Counted from the first letter of the stretch, positions 34,669 through 44,078 are shown. The stretch: 64,000 nt of DNA from Oscillospiraceae bacterium (GCA_017847835.1 JAGASH010000006.1:1-64000); one strand, 5' to 3'. Program-made: numbers and translations. The notes: generated from the letters alone by a model not told the origin.

Positions 34669-36177
34669 ATGGCAAACGAAGTAAATCAGAACGAGGAAGT
34701 TACCGAGGTAACACAGGAGGAGCTTGACGAGCAGCACAGAGTTCGTCTTGAAAAGCTCGCCGCTCTCAAAGAAGCGGGAAAAGACCCCTATACAATCACG
34801 CAGTTCCCCGTGGATATCTACAACAGCGAAATCCGTGAGCGTTTTGACGAGCTGGAAAACAGCGACGTTGTTATCGCGGGAAGAATGATGACGCGCAGAA
34901 TTATGGGCAAGGCAAGCTTTCTCGATATCCGCGACGCTTCCGACAGAATGCAGGTTTACGTTCGCAAGGACGATGTAGGCGACGATGATTACGCTGATTT
35001 CAAGAAGTGGGATATCGGCGATATCATCGGCGTTAAGGGCAAGGTTTTCCGTACAAAAATGGGTGAGATTTCCGTTCACGCAACCGAAATCAAGCTCCTG
35101 TCAAAGTCCCTGCTCCCGCTGCCCGAAAAATGGCACGGTCTGAAGGACAAGGAAGAGCGTTACCGCAAGCGTTACCTTGACTTAATCGCAAATCCCGAGG
35201 TCAAGGACGTGTTTATCAAGCGTTCGAAAATCATCTCCGAAATCAGAAAATTCCTCGACGGTCACGGCTATGTCGAGGTTGATACACCCGTGCTGCTCCC
35301 GCTTGAAATCGGAGCTTCTGCACGTCCCTTCAAAACTCACCACAATGCGCTCGATATCGATATGTATCTGCGTATCGAAACCGAGCTGTACTTAAAGCGA
35401 CTGATTGTCGGCGGTTTTGACAAGGTTTACGAGGTGGGAAGAATTTTCAGAAACGAGGGTATGGACAGCTCTCACAACCCCGAATTCACCTCAATCGAGA
35501 TGTATCAGGCATATATGAACTACACGCAGATGATGGATTTAATCGAGGATTTGTACAGAACCGTCACCCTCAACGTCTGCGGAACCGATACCGTGCCTTA
35601 TCAGGGCAAGGAAATCGCTGTCGGAAAGCCTTGGGAGCGCCTCACGATGATTGAGGCTGTAAAGAAATATGCCGGCGTTGACTACAACGACTGGGCTGAC
35701 GACGCTGCCGCCAGAGCCTGTGCAAAGGAAAAGGGCGTCGAGGAAATCACCGACAAGTCTACAAAGGGTGACGTACTTATCGCGTTCTTCGAGGAATATG
35801 TCGAGGACAAGCTTATTCAGCCGACGATTATCTACGATTATCCCGTCGAGAACTCTCCTCTTGCAAAGAGAAAGCCCGAATTCCCCGCATTTACCGAGCG
35901 CTTCGAGTACTTCATCAACGGAATGGAATTCGGAAATGCGTTCTCCGAGCTCAACGACCCGATTGACCAGAAACAGCGCTTCGTAAAGCAGGTTGAGGCA
36001 AAGCGCGCACAAGGCGGAAATGACGCACAGGTTGACGAGGATTTCGTCACCGCTCTGGAATACGGTCTGCCGCCCACGGCAGGTCTTGGCTTCGGTCTGG
36101 ACAGACTTGTTATGCTTTTGACCGACTCCGCAAGCATAAGAGATGTTTTGCTCTTCCCGACGATGAGGATACACTAA
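34669..36177 (+). CDS. lysS: Lysyl-tRNA synthetase, class II
   Basis: 502 residues. An OB-fold anticodon domain (DVVIAGRMMTRRIMGKASFLDIRD) precedes the class II core. Motif 2 is RNEGMDSSHNPEFT and motif 3 is GLGFGLDRLVMLLTD; the ending LLFPTMR is standard. An N-terminal extension of about 30 acidic residues is unremarkable. Translated directly after greA; followed three bases later by the membrane-protein gene. Confidence 0.97.
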   Translation: MANEVNQNEEVTEVTQEELDEQHRVRLEKLAALKEAGKDPYTITQFPVDIYNSEIRERFDELENSDVVIAGRMMTRRIMGKASFLDIRDASDRMQVYVRKDDVGDDDYADFKKWDIGDIIGVKGKVFRTKMGEISVHATEIKLLSKSLLPLPEKWHGLKDKEERYRKRYLDLIANPEVKDVFIKRSKIISEIRKFLDGHGYVEVDTPVLLPLEIGASARPFKTHHNALDIDMYLRIETELYLKRLIVGGFDKVYEVGRIFRNEGMDSSHNPEFTSIEMYQAYMNYTQMMDLIEDLYRTVTLNVCGTDTVPYQGKEIAVGKPWERLTMIEAVKKYAGVDYNDWADDAAARACAKEKGVEEITDKSTKGDVLIAFFEEYVEDKLIQPTIIYDYPVENSPLAKRKPEFPAFTERFEYFINGMEFGNAFSELNDPIDQKQRFVKQVEAKRAQGGNDAQVDEDFVTALEYGLPPTAGLGFGLDRLVMLLTDSASIRDVLLFPTMRIH

Positions 36178-36180
36178 GCT

Positions 36181-36954
36181 ATGGCAAAAAGTCAACAGGA
36201 AGAAGAACGGCTTCGCAATGAAAGGCTGGAGCTTCTGAAAATGAAGCAGGGTATTATCGAGGAAAGCGAGATAATTCCCGAAAGCACGGGAGAAAGCGCA
36301 AGACAATACGAAAAACCGCGAGGCTGGAAGAAGGTCACAAATTTCTTCTACCTGAACAAGTGGATTATTATTCCCGCGTTAATTGCAGCGGCTTTGCTGT
36401 CATATCTCACGGTTCAGTTCTTCACGCGCGAACAAGCCGATATCAGCATTATTGTTGCCGTGAGCGAAAAGGAAAACTCAAGCCTGCTGCTCAAAACGCA
36501 ATTAATCGAGGAAACAATCGAAATGTATTGTCCCGATTTTGACGGAAACGGCAAGGTTCACGCAAGCATAATTACCATAAATATGGCTCTCGGAACCGAT
36601 TACGCACAGTACTCCGACGTGGAAAACCAAAAGCTCACGCAGGAGCTTGTAAGGTTTGATAACCCAATTGCGATTTGCGATACGGGATTTATCACAAATG
36701 ATATCCCGAATTTCGGTCATTTAGACGTGCTCTACACCGACCTCTCCGACAGCTATCCCGAGGATTTGCTTTATCGGAACAAGGGTGTGCTCTGCTCAAA
36801 GCTTGACGCGGGACTTCCGCAGGACGCTTTGATTTGCGTTCGTGCAGTTCCCGCAGGCGAAAAAGGTCAGAAAAAAGAAGTAGCCGAGCTTCGCGAAAGA
36901 GCTTTGATTGTTCTGAAAAACATCGTTGAGGGAAATGTAATCAATCCAAAATAA
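36181..36954 (+). CDS. Membrane-anchored protein of unknown function
   Basis: 257 residues. A charged cytoplasmic N-terminus (residues 1-58, Glu-rich), one membrane segment at about 60-80 (KWIIIPALIAAALLSYLTV) and an extracellular region with strand-helix alternation. I do not recognise the family. It starts three bases after lysS and ends at a strong terminator, so it is the last gene of the ftsE-lysS operon. Confidence 0.7.
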   Translation: MAKSQQEEERLRNERLELLKMKQGIIEESEIIPESTGESARQYEKPRGWKKVTNFFYLNKWIIIPALIAAALLSYLTVQFFTREQADISIIVAVSEKENSSLLLKTQLIEETIEMYCPDFDGNGKVHASIITINMALGTDYAQYSDVENQKLTQELVRFDNPIAICDTGFITNDIPNFGHLDVLYTDLSDSYPEDLLYRNKGVLCSKLDAGLPQDALICVRAVPAGEKGQKKEVAELRERALIVLKNIVEGNVINPK

Positions 36955-36958
36955 CCTG

Positions 36959-36988
36959 AAACCCGCTCTTTTTCCGAGCGGGTTTTTT
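36959..36988 (+). terminator. Terminator of the ftsE-lysS operon
   Basis: AAACCCGCTC (36959-36968) pairs with GAGCGGGTTT (36976-36985), followed by further T residues. Confidence 0.92.
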
Positions 36989-37101
36989 CCTGCAAAATCA
37001 GAATTTCGGAGAATTTTCCTCACACGAAACAGGACTGTGCGCCGTTTTCCCGCGTCCTGCCTTTATGTCGCACGGAATGTGTTCAGACAGCGGACGCGTC
37101 C

Positions 37102-37548
37102 TCATAGATACTTTTTCAGACTTTCACAATATTCCTGTTCGCGCTGCAAAAGCCGCTCTGCGCTCTCCTTAATTCTGGGGTCGGCATTGTGAGAACGGTT
37201 TACGGCGTGCTGCATATCGATTATGCCCATTGTTGTGCCCTGAACCATAATTTTCGCGATGTTGTGGCCGCTCTGATTTGACGCGGTTTTCATCGCAATT
37301 CCCATTTTCGACATAAGTTTCCCGAACGGCGCAACTTCCTCGGCGGTTTCGTTTCTCTTAATCAGCTCGTTTTTCGCTTGTTCGGCAACGTTTTTATAGC
37401 GCTCCTTTTCACGGTTTATCTCACGATAAAGCATATTGTTTTTGCAATGCTTCAAAACGTCCGAGGACGCTTCATAAGCCATTTGCGAGTTACGGTAAAC
37501 CGCTTGCAGGATTTCAGCGCTTTGTCGGTTTTTGATGTTGTTCGACAT
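37102..37548 (-). CDS. Hypothetical helical protein, ferritin-like
   Basis: 148 residues, almost fully helical in four long helices (AVYRNSQMAYEASSDVLKHC, the Lys/Glu-rich second helix, IAMKTASNQSGHNIAKIMVQG, and KESAERLLQREQEYCESLKKYL). The layout resembles a four-helix bundle of the ferritin-like or DUF2383 kind, but metal ligands are not obvious. ATG 37548 has GAGG eight bases upstream and is preferred to the longer frame at 37572. A single gene between two terminators. Confidence 0.65.
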   Translation of the reverse strand: MSNNIKNRQSAEILQAVYRNSQMAYEASSDVLKHCKNNMLYREINREKERYKNVAEQAKNELIKRNETAEEVAPFGKLMSKMGIAMKTASNQSGHNIAKIMVQGTTMGIIDMQHAVNRSHNADPRIKESAERLLQREQEYCESLKKYL

Positions 37549-37615
37549 TTCGATTACCTCGCTTTCCTGCAATATTTTGTGCAGAAATTGAGGAAATATT
37601 GTTGTTAAAAAAAGG

Positions 37616-37642
37616 AAAACCGCCGATTTATCGACGGTTTTT
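37616..37642 (-). terminator. Terminator of the long 46.9-37.6 kb operon
   Basis: AAAACCG (37616-37622) and CGGTTTT (37635-37641) form a stem; on the minus strand the hairpin is followed by CCTTTTTTT. Confidence 0.85.
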
Positions 37643-37647
37643 GTTTA

Positions 37648-39255
37648 TCAGGACAAGTCACCGAGCGCGTATTTCGCAAGGTCGGGAAGCTCGTCGCGCG
37701 TGATGAAAAGCGTGCTGTTGTAAGCGTTGTTGAGAGAGGACAGCGAGTTGAATTCCGCAGAAAACTGCCCGTTTTCCTTTATGACGTACTTTCCGCTTTC
37801 AAGCGCGCTCCACAGCCACAAGGCATTGTCACGCTTCAACAAATCCGCGCTCGGAAGCACGTCCCTTGAAGTCGCGCAAATCGGCTTTCTTGTCAGAAAT
37901 TCATCGCAGAGCGCGGAAAATCTTCCCGCAAATGACGCGTTTGAGTTCTCGAAAATGCTCTGCCCGATGATATCGCAATAGCGCGTTCCCGGGAAATACT
38001 CCTCGGTGCTGCCGCTCCACACCCAAATCAGATTTGTCAGCTTGTGGTATCGGCAAAGTCTGTCAAAAATCAGCCGATAGAGCTTTCCGTGGCACTCCGT
38101 GTCATCACCCCACCAATAAAGTCCCGAGTCAGCGTTCGGGACAGGCTCGAACACAACGGGAATTTTCGCATCGCTGAACTGCTTGAGCACCTCCGCGACT
38201 TTATCTATATCATTCATCAGCGAAACTATATTCGGTGACAAATAGCCGTTCTCGACCATCAGCTTCAGCTCGTCCGCGTCCATTAGCGCGACCTCGTCGA
38301 GATTTTTCGCCGAAAGCGCTTCGTCCATTTCAAACGAGCCTGTGTTTACCGAGTGCTTTGTGTTCGGCGAGTACCAGTGCCACTTATACGAAACAATTCC
38401 GTTTGATTTGCCCCAATCGAGCGCAAGAGCGACGTCATTTTTCAGCTTTTCCGTGTTCTCCTCAATGTCAAGAGTAGCATACGCAAGTTCGCTTGTCCGG
38501 ATTGCGGGATAGCGTCCCGTTGACTTATAAACCGCGTCAATCTCAGCATTTGTCCCGAGCGACACGTTTGCCGCCGCAAGAACACCGCTTCCGTAAACCT
38601 CCGACAAATATTTCATCACGCCGACTGTTTCCAGACTTGCCGAGGGATTTACCGCGGAAGTTCCCACGCGATAGCAGTCCTCGCTCACCGCTTCAGAGTT
38701 TTCGACAAGAATATAGTCGATGTCCGCAGTTCCCTTTTCCACAACAAAATCCAGCGTATTCGCACCGCTTGTGAGGTAAATCGTGTCAACCGAGCAATAT
38801 TCAAACTCCGCGTTTTCCTTGTCAGCCGCAGGTATGTAAATCACACCCTCAGCCTTTTTCTTTACATACACCTTCACCGCAGCTCCGCTTTCAGAGCGCG
38901 CCGAGATGATTATTCTGTAAAGCTGAGAGGTGTTCGCGTTCACGATATGCGTGAGCCGTCCGCCCTCATTGAACGAAAGAAATCCTTTCCCGTCAAATTC
39001 ACCGTCCGTGCGCTCCGAAGCGCCCTCGAAAACCCCGCCCTCAGCGTTGAGTTTTGAGAGAAATTTCTGCTTCACCACAATGTAATCCGATGTGGAAAAT
39101 TTGTCCGAAATCTGCGAAATTTCCGCAGAGGACTGTTCAAGGTCGGCGCTTTCGCTCGGTAAATCCGAAATTCCCGAATAATCAGGAATTTTTGCGCAGC
39201 CCGTTATTCCCGCAAACAAAAGCAAAGCCGCTGCCGCTTTTATGATTTTTTTCAT
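37648..39255 (-). CDS. GH26-fold lipoprotein lacking catalytic glutamates
   Basis: 535 residues. Signal peptide with lipobox GITGC (Cys20). Residues about 60-190 look like a CBM35-type carbohydrate-binding domain. The rest follows the GH26 mannanase fold: GIVSYKWHWYSPN, IPVVFEPVPNADSGLYWWG, NLIWVWSG, YFPGTRYCDIIGQS. In active GH26 enzymes the fourth strand reads RPxHE and strand seven carries TExG; here these positions read EPVPN and ATSRD, so both the acid/base and nucleophile Glu are missing. It probably binds polysaccharide or cell-wall glycans on the cell surface rather than cutting them. It is last in a long operon, 12 bases after the FtsA-like gene. Confidence 0.8.
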   Translation of the reverse strand: MKKIIKAAAALLLFAGITGCAKIPDYSGISDLPSESADLEQSSAEISQISDKFSTSDYIVVKQKFLSKLNAEGGVFEGASERTDGEFDGKGFLSFNEGGRLTHIVNANTSQLYRIIISARSESGAAVKVYVKKKAEGVIYIPAADKENAEFEYCSVDTIYLTSGANTLDFVVEKGTADIDYILVENSEAVSEDCYRVGTSAVNPSASLETVGVMKYLSEVYGSGVLAAANVSLGTNAEIDAVYKSTGRYPAIRTSELAYATLDIEENTEKLKNDVALALDWGKSNGIVSYKWHWYSPNTKHSVNTGSFEMDEALSAKNLDEVALMDADELKLMVENGYLSPNIVSLMNDIDKVAEVLKQFSDAKIPVVFEPVPNADSGLYWWGDDTECHGKLYRLIFDRLCRYHKLTNLIWVWSGSTEEYFPGTRYCDIIGQSIFENSNASFAGRFSALCDEFLTRKPICATSRDVLPSADLLKRDNALWLWSALESGKYVIKENGQFSAEFNSLSSLNNAYNSTLFITRDELPDLAKYALGDLS

Positions 39256-39267
39256 CGCTCAAAACCT

Positions 39268-41349
39268 TTACTCGATTACAATTACATCGCCGTCGTGAAT
39301 TTCCTCGTCAAGACGCGCGATTTTGCCGTTTATGGTTATCGTTCCCGCACGCGAAAGCAGCTTTGTCGGGTCGTCGGAAAACGCTGCCGCAACATCGAGA
39401 AAAATCGGCGCTCTGCCGTCCTCGCGAAGAGGAAACTGCGTTTCGATACCGTTCACCGTGATAATGGGATTTTTGCGCGGCTCTTCGGCTTTCTCCTGCG
39501 TTTCCTCGGCAGCCGACGCTTCTTCAACGCGATTTACCTCAAAACTCGGCTTTGCATACTCGATTACATCACCGCTTCTGAGCGTTTCCGAGCCTGCCGC
39601 TTTTTCACCGTTTATGACAACTTCGTCCGTGATTTCAAGCGCTTTCAGAAGCTTTTCAAGCGTGTCGCGTTCAACAAGCGCAATTTCATCGTTATCGTTA
39701 ATTCTGCGCTCACCCGAAGCCTCTTTTCCGTTCAGAAGAACATACTTTCCTGCGCGCGTTTTTTCACCGAAAACGGTTATCCAGAAGCCCTTTGTCGTAT
39801 GCAGATTGAAATAATCCGAAAGGTGCGCAGACGCGTTTTCACCGCGCTTTGCGGGAGTTATCACAACCTCGTCACCCTTTGTGACAACCGTGTTGAGCGA
39901 GGCAAGAGAGCCGTTTACGAGAATTTCCGAGGGCTTTGCGGGTTTTCCGCGCAGGTTGATAATCTCACCGTTCAGCGTGAACGAAAGCGGTTTTCCTGCG
40001 CCCGCGATAAGCTCCTCGGGCTTGATTTTCGCGAAATTCAACAGCTCGAATACCGTCAGGCGGTTTGTGTCAAGCGCACGCAGCTTTTTCCCGTTGACCG
40101 TGATTGTCGTGTAGTCATACGAAACACCCTCTCCATAGCTCAGCGCAATTCCGAGCGGGGTTGTGTGCTCCGCTCCGAGAGGCATTTCTTCGGGTGCGTT
40201 TATACGGCGAAGCAGCTCGCGTCTGCCCGCGATAACGCGCGAAACGTCCATATTAAGCTCGCGCGCAACACGTTCCGGCAAGCCCTCCAGCTTGCTTCCT
40301 CCGCCGACAAGAAAAACAGCCTGCGGGGGAGTTGCATTTGCAGCGATAATCTCCTGTGCGATAACCTTTGCCAGCTCGTCCGCAGCAGGCTCGATTATCT
40401 CAGCGACGCGCTTTTTCGTGATTTTGTTCTGCATAAGCAGAATATTCGTGTATGTAATTTCGTCCTCGGCACTTGTTTTGATAGCCTCTGCGGTGTTGAA
40501 GTCAACGAGCAGCTCTTTCATCAGCACCTCGGTTATCTCGTTGCCCGCGGTTGTTGCCATTCCGTATGCAACCACGCTTCCGTCGCGCGATATCGCAACG
40601 TCTGAAGTGCCCGCACCGATATCGCACAGCGCGAGATTTATAAGTCGGAGCTCCTGCGGGATAACCGCGTTCATCGCGGCAATCGGCTCCAGCGTAATTC
40701 CCGCGATTTCAAGTCCCGCTTCGTCAACCGCCGCGCAAAGGCTCTCCACAACATAAGCGGGCAGAAAAGCCGCGATAATCTCGGTTGTGAGGCACTCGCC
40801 GCGATGTCCCTCGGGCTTCGTCACCTTGAACCCGTCCAGCGACAGCGAAATCACGCTGTGTCCCACGCAATAAAACGCAGCAGCGTCGTTTTTCGCGGAA
40901 AAATCTGCACAGGTTCTTCTTACAGCGTCAAGCTCGGTTGCACTCAGGATTTCATCGGTTATCATCTTCTCCTTGTCGAGCTTGTACTCCCACGAGCTGC
41001 GCACGGTTTTGAGAGCGCGTCCCGCAGCCGCTATACAAGCCGATTTGAGCGAGATTTTGTTTTTCTGTTCAAGAGCGCGCCGAACTTTTTTGATGTCCTC
41101 GGCAACCGTCTTGATATCCTCAATCTGCCCGTCGTTCATACAACGCTTTTCGTGAGCCACGGTTTCGATATCGAGAATTTCACAGCCTGTCGCGAGCTTT
41201 TTTGCAAGCACTCCGACAATTGTCCGCGTGCCGATATCCAGCGCGAAAATAATATCCTCCTGAGGAATTTTCTTCGCGGCGGATTTTTTGGCGCTCGTCT
41301 GAACCGCTGCGTTTTTCCTTGGTCTGCCTGCGCGTTTTTTCTGTTCCAT
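39268..41349 (-). CDS. FtsA-like ATPase with C-terminal beta-grasp-like repeats
   Basis: 693 residues. A basic N-terminal tail (residues 1-30) precedes an actin-like ATPase with FALDIGTRTIVG (phosphate 1), an SHS2-like insertion, LALCDIGAGTSDVAIS (phosphate 2) and AVFLVGGGSKLEGLPE (adenosine). The first 400 residues resemble FtsA or PilM. The C-terminal part contains at least three units of the form I-x-NG...L...GD-x-V-x-I (around ILVNGSLASLNT, VVINGEKAAGSET, ITINGKIARLDEE), which look like small beta-grasp or S4-like modules. FtsA proper is about 420 residues, so this is a different member. It is probably cytoplasmic and linked to envelope or division. Confidence 0.8.
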   Translation of the reverse strand: MEQKKRAGRPRKNAAVQTSAKKSAAKKIPQEDIIFALDIGTRTIVGVLAKKLATGCEILDIETVAHEKRCMNDGQIEDIKTVAEDIKKVRRALEQKNKISLKSACIAAAGRALKTVRSSWEYKLDKEKMITDEILSATELDAVRRTCADFSAKNDAAAFYCVGHSVISLSLDGFKVTKPEGHRGECLTTEIIAAFLPAYVVESLCAAVDEAGLEIAGITLEPIAAMNAVIPQELRLINLALCDIGAGTSDVAISRDGSVVAYGMATTAGNEITEVLMKELLVDFNTAEAIKTSAEDEITYTNILLMQNKITKKRVAEIIEPAADELAKVIAQEIIAANATPPQAVFLVGGGSKLEGLPERVARELNMDVSRVIAGRRELLRRINAPEEMPLGAEHTTPLGIALSYGEGVSYDYTTITVNGKKLRALDTNRLTVFELLNFAKIKPEELIAGAGKPLSFTLNGEIINLRGKPAKPSEILVNGSLASLNTVVTKGDEVVITPAKRGENASAHLSDYFNLHTTKGFWITVFGEKTRAGKYVLLNGKEASGERRINDNDEIALVERDTLEKLLKALEITDEVVINGEKAAGSETLRSGDVIEYAKPSFEVNRVEEASAAEETQEKAEEPRKNPIITVNGIETQFPLREDGRAPIFLDVAAAFSDDPTKLLSRAGTITINGKIARLDEEIHDGDVIVIE

Positions 41350-41360
41350 ATTTCCCACCG

Positions 41361-42029
41361 TCAATCCTTGATTTTAAGAGCCTTTCTGAGCTCTTTTTCC
41401 TTGGAATTCATCATAACCAACAGCACAACATCACCGCTCCACAAAATCGTTGCACCACGCGGGATTATCGTTCTGCCGCCTCGGTTTATGCAGGCTATGT
41501 TGCACTCTGCTGGCAGCGAAAGCTCCGCCAGCTTTTTCCCCTCGTAGACGTAATTATCGGGGAGCGTTATCTCGACAAGCGACGCGTCGTCAAATTCCTC
41601 GTCAATCGACAGCAGCTTTTTCATCGCGCTGAAATTAACCTCGTGTTCAAGCTGCTGAATGATGTTGTCGGTTGCCGAAACCACGATATCAACGCCGAGC
41701 TGTTTCATAACATCGGCATTTTTCGGGTTGTTTACCTTTGCAATCGTTTTGCGCACATTGAAAGCCTTTTTCGCAACCTGACAGGTGATAAGGTTGCACT
41801 CGTCCTTTCCCGTCACCGCAATCACACAATCCGCTTTGTCTGCACCGCAAGCCAGAAGCGTTTCAACGCTTGTTCCGTCACCGCAGTCAACCTCCGCTTC
41901 AAGGTGATTTGCGCAATAGTGGCTCTGCTCCTTGTCGCGCTCGATAACCGTGACCGTATATCCTTTCTCCAGAAGCGTTTTCGCGAGGTAAAAGCCGACC
42001 TTTCCCCCGCCGACAATAATTGCTTTCAT
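41361..42029 (-). CDS. TrkA/KtrA-type potassium uptake regulator, first copy
   Basis: 222 residues: an N-terminal RCK Rossmann domain (MKAIIVGGGKVGFYLAKTLLEKG binds NAD or ATP; acidic VIERDKEQ) and a C-terminal RCK_C domain. It controls Trk/Ktr potassium channels, but no membrane partner gene is in the window. It lies 11 bases after the second TrkA-type gene and 11 bases before the FtsA-like gene. Confidence 0.88.
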   Translation of the reverse strand: MKAIIVGGGKVGFYLAKTLLEKGYTVTVIERDKEQSHYCANHLEAEVDCGDGTSVETLLACGADKADCVIAVTGKDECNLITCQVAKKAFNVRKTIAKVNNPKNADVMKQLGVDIVVSATDNIIQQLEHEVNFSAMKKLLSIDEEFDDASLVEITLPDNYVYEGKKLAELSLPAECNIACINRGGRTIIPRGATILWSGDVVLLVMMNSKEKELRKALKIKD

Positions 42030-42040
42030 ATCCTGTTACC

Positions 42041-42661
42041 TCAATTCTTTTTCGCAAAAACCAGCTTGTCACCCGACTCAAATGCAACGGGCACGTTGTT
42101 ATACAGAATAAATCCCGCTTCACCGCGGATTATTCCGAAAAGCGTTTCTTCCTCTTCAAGCTCGATGTCCTCGGGCACGCTGCCGACATAATTCTCCGGC
42201 AGGTCGATTATCGAGAATGTTATCCGAGCGTTTCCGAATGAAAGCACTCTGTCCCTTGTCGCTTCCTCTTCGAGAGCCGCGCACGCTGCGCTGACCGTGA
42301 GCTTTGTGGGACTGATGATATTTACACCGACATTCTCGAAAACACGGCATTTTCCGATGTTATCCACGCGCACGAAAATCTTCGGGATATTGAAAACCTC
42401 GCGTGCAATCTGCGCGGTCATAAGGTTCATATCATCGTTTTCAGTCACCGCGAAAAACGCGTCGCAGGCTTCAATTCCCGCGCGTTTGAGCACGTCGCGG
42501 TCAATTGCAACACCTGTTGCCGTAAAACCGTTGAAATCAGGAGGCAGCGCCTCAAAGCTCTCGGGATTTCTGTCAATAATCGAAATATCGTTTCCCTTTC
42601 GGTCAAGCTCTGCCGCGAGAGTACTTCCCATAGTGCCGCAGCCGATAATCAAAATATTCAT
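42041..42661 (-). CDS. TrkA/KtrA-type potassium uptake regulator, second copy
   Basis: 206 residues with MNILIIGCGTMGSTLAAELDRKG and SIIDRNPESFEALPPDFNG in the Rossmann domain and a shorter RCK_C domain. Only moderately similar to its neighbour at 41361, so the pair may form a mixed ring, as the two RCK halves of full-length TrkA do. No TrkH or KtrB membrane subunit nearby. Confidence 0.88.
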   Translation of the reverse strand: MNILIIGCGTMGSTLAAELDRKGNDISIIDRNPESFEALPPDFNGFTATGVAIDRDVLKRAGIEACDAFFAVTENDDMNLMTAQIAREVFNIPKIFVRVDNIGKCRVFENVGVNIISPTKLTVSAACAALEEEATRDRVLSFGNARITFSIIDLPENYVGSVPEDIELEEEETLFGIIRGEAGFILYNNVPVAFESGDKLVFAKKN

Positions 42662-42704
42662 ATTCCACCTCTATGTACAGGCAGCAAAATCAACCTGCCG
42701 CCTT

Positions 42705-44069
42705 TTATTTTCCGACGCAAAACCGCTTGAAAACCTCCGCGATAACCTCGTCCGAAGCACGTTTTCCCGAAAGCTCGTAAACCGCGTCCAGAGCCGCTTC
42801 AAGCTCAACTCCCACTGCGTCGGGAGTGACGCCCGCTTTTGCCGCCGAAAGCGCTTCAAAAACGTGCTCACGCGCACGCAAAACGCAGCTTCTCTGTCGC
42901 TCGTTTGCAAGAAATCCCGCGTTTGCGTCAAACCTGTCGAGATTGAGCCGCGACGTTATCTCACGCGCGATAATTTCCGCCGTGTTTTTCTCCTTCGCCG
43001 AAATCACCGCCGCTTTGCCGAGATTTTCTTCGAGATACGCAAAATCGAGCTTTGTTTCAAGGTCGCTTTTGTTTACCACGGGCACAACATTCTTGCCTTT
43101 TATCAAGTCAACTAGCCGCTTGTCCTCGTCGGACAGCTCCCGCGAGCCGTCAAAAACCGCAAGCACAATATCCGCGTTTTCAAGCCGTTTGAGCATTATC
43201 TCAACACCGATTTTCTCGATTTCATCATCGGTTTCGCGTATTCCCGCGCAGTCCGACAGCAGGCAAACCGCTCCGTTTAAATTCACGGTTTCCTCGACAA
43301 TATCGCGCGTTGTGCCCGCAACGGAGCTGACGATACTTCTCTCGCGCCCCGAAAGCAAATTCATAATCGTGGACTTGCCGACGTTCGGTTTCCCGACAAT
43401 CGCGCAGGAAATTCCCTCGCGGATAAGCCGTCCAGCGTCGTATTCCGAAAGCAGCTCCCCGAAATCCTCGTCGATAGCCGAAAGCCGCTCACAGAGCCAT
43501 TCTTCCGTCACCACGGGCGTGTCGTCGTCGGGATAATCAATCCACGCGGAAATCTGCGCGGATACTTCCATAATCTTCTCGGAAATTCCCTCGCAGCGCC
43601 GATACAGCGCACCCTCGCGCTGAGCGTTTGAGCAGGACAAAAGCTGCTGTCCCTGAGCGGAAATTATGTCGGCGACCGCTTCTGCCTGAGTGAGCGACAT
43701 TTTGCCGTTAAGCAGCGCTCTTTTCGTGAATTCACCGGCAGCCGCGGGCTCTGCTCCCGCTTTAAGGCAAGCCGTGAGCACGCGCTGTGTGACGTAAATT
43801 CCGCCGTGACAGAAAATCTCGCAGACGTCCTCGCCGGTGTAGGAGTGAGGCGCTCGGTAAACGAGCAAAACCCCGTCGTCAAGCCGCTCTGTGCCGTCAA
43901 AAATCTTGCCGTAAGCCGCCGTGTAGCCGCTCATTTCGCTCACGTTCACCGCGGGAAAAATCGCCTTGAACACGCTCTCGGCAACCGAAAACGCACTCTC
44001 CCCCGAAATCCTCACCGCCGAAATTCCCCCGACAGCCGCAGGTGTTGCAATCGCGCAAACCGTTGACAA
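42705..44069 (-). CDS. mnmE: tRNA modification GTPase MnmE
   Basis: With MnmG modifies the wobble uridine of several tRNAs. 454 residues. N-terminal formyl-THF-binding domain (AICSTVCAIATPAAVGGISAVRISG region), then a G domain inserted in a helical bundle: GKPNVGKSTIMN, DCAGIRETDD and VNKSDL. The C-terminal CVGK motif is intact. The GTPase switch DCAG replaces the usual DTAG. Nine bases after the SecA2-like gene in the long operon. Confidence 0.96.
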   Translation of the reverse strand: MSTVCAIATPAAVGGISAVRISGESAFSVAESVFKAIFPAVNVSEMSGYTAAYGKIFDGTERLDDGVLLVYRAPHSYTGEDVCEIFCHGGIYVTQRVLTACLKAGAEPAAAGEFTKRALLNGKMSLTQAEAVADIISAQGQQLLSCSNAQREGALYRRCEGISEKIMEVSAQISAWIDYPDDDTPVVTEEWLCERLSAIDEDFGELLSEYDAGRLIREGISCAIVGKPNVGKSTIMNLLSGRERSIVSSVAGTTRDIVEETVNLNGAVCLLSDCAGIRETDDEIEKIGVEIMLKRLENADIVLAVFDGSRELSDEDKRLVDLIKGKNVVPVVNKSDLETKLDFAYLEENLGKAAVISAKEKNTAEIIAREITSRLNLDRFDANAGFLANERQRSCVLRAREHVFEALSAAKAGVTPDAVGVELEAALDAVYELSGKRASDEVIAEVFKRFCVGK

Positions 44070-44078
44070 ATTCTCACC

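Noticed and set aside
39295..40605. A 436-codon plus-strand open frame opposite the FtsA-like gene
   Set aside because: It is wholly antisense to a gene with clear ATPase motifs, has no ribosome site, and its composition is what the complement of a GC3-biased gene gives.
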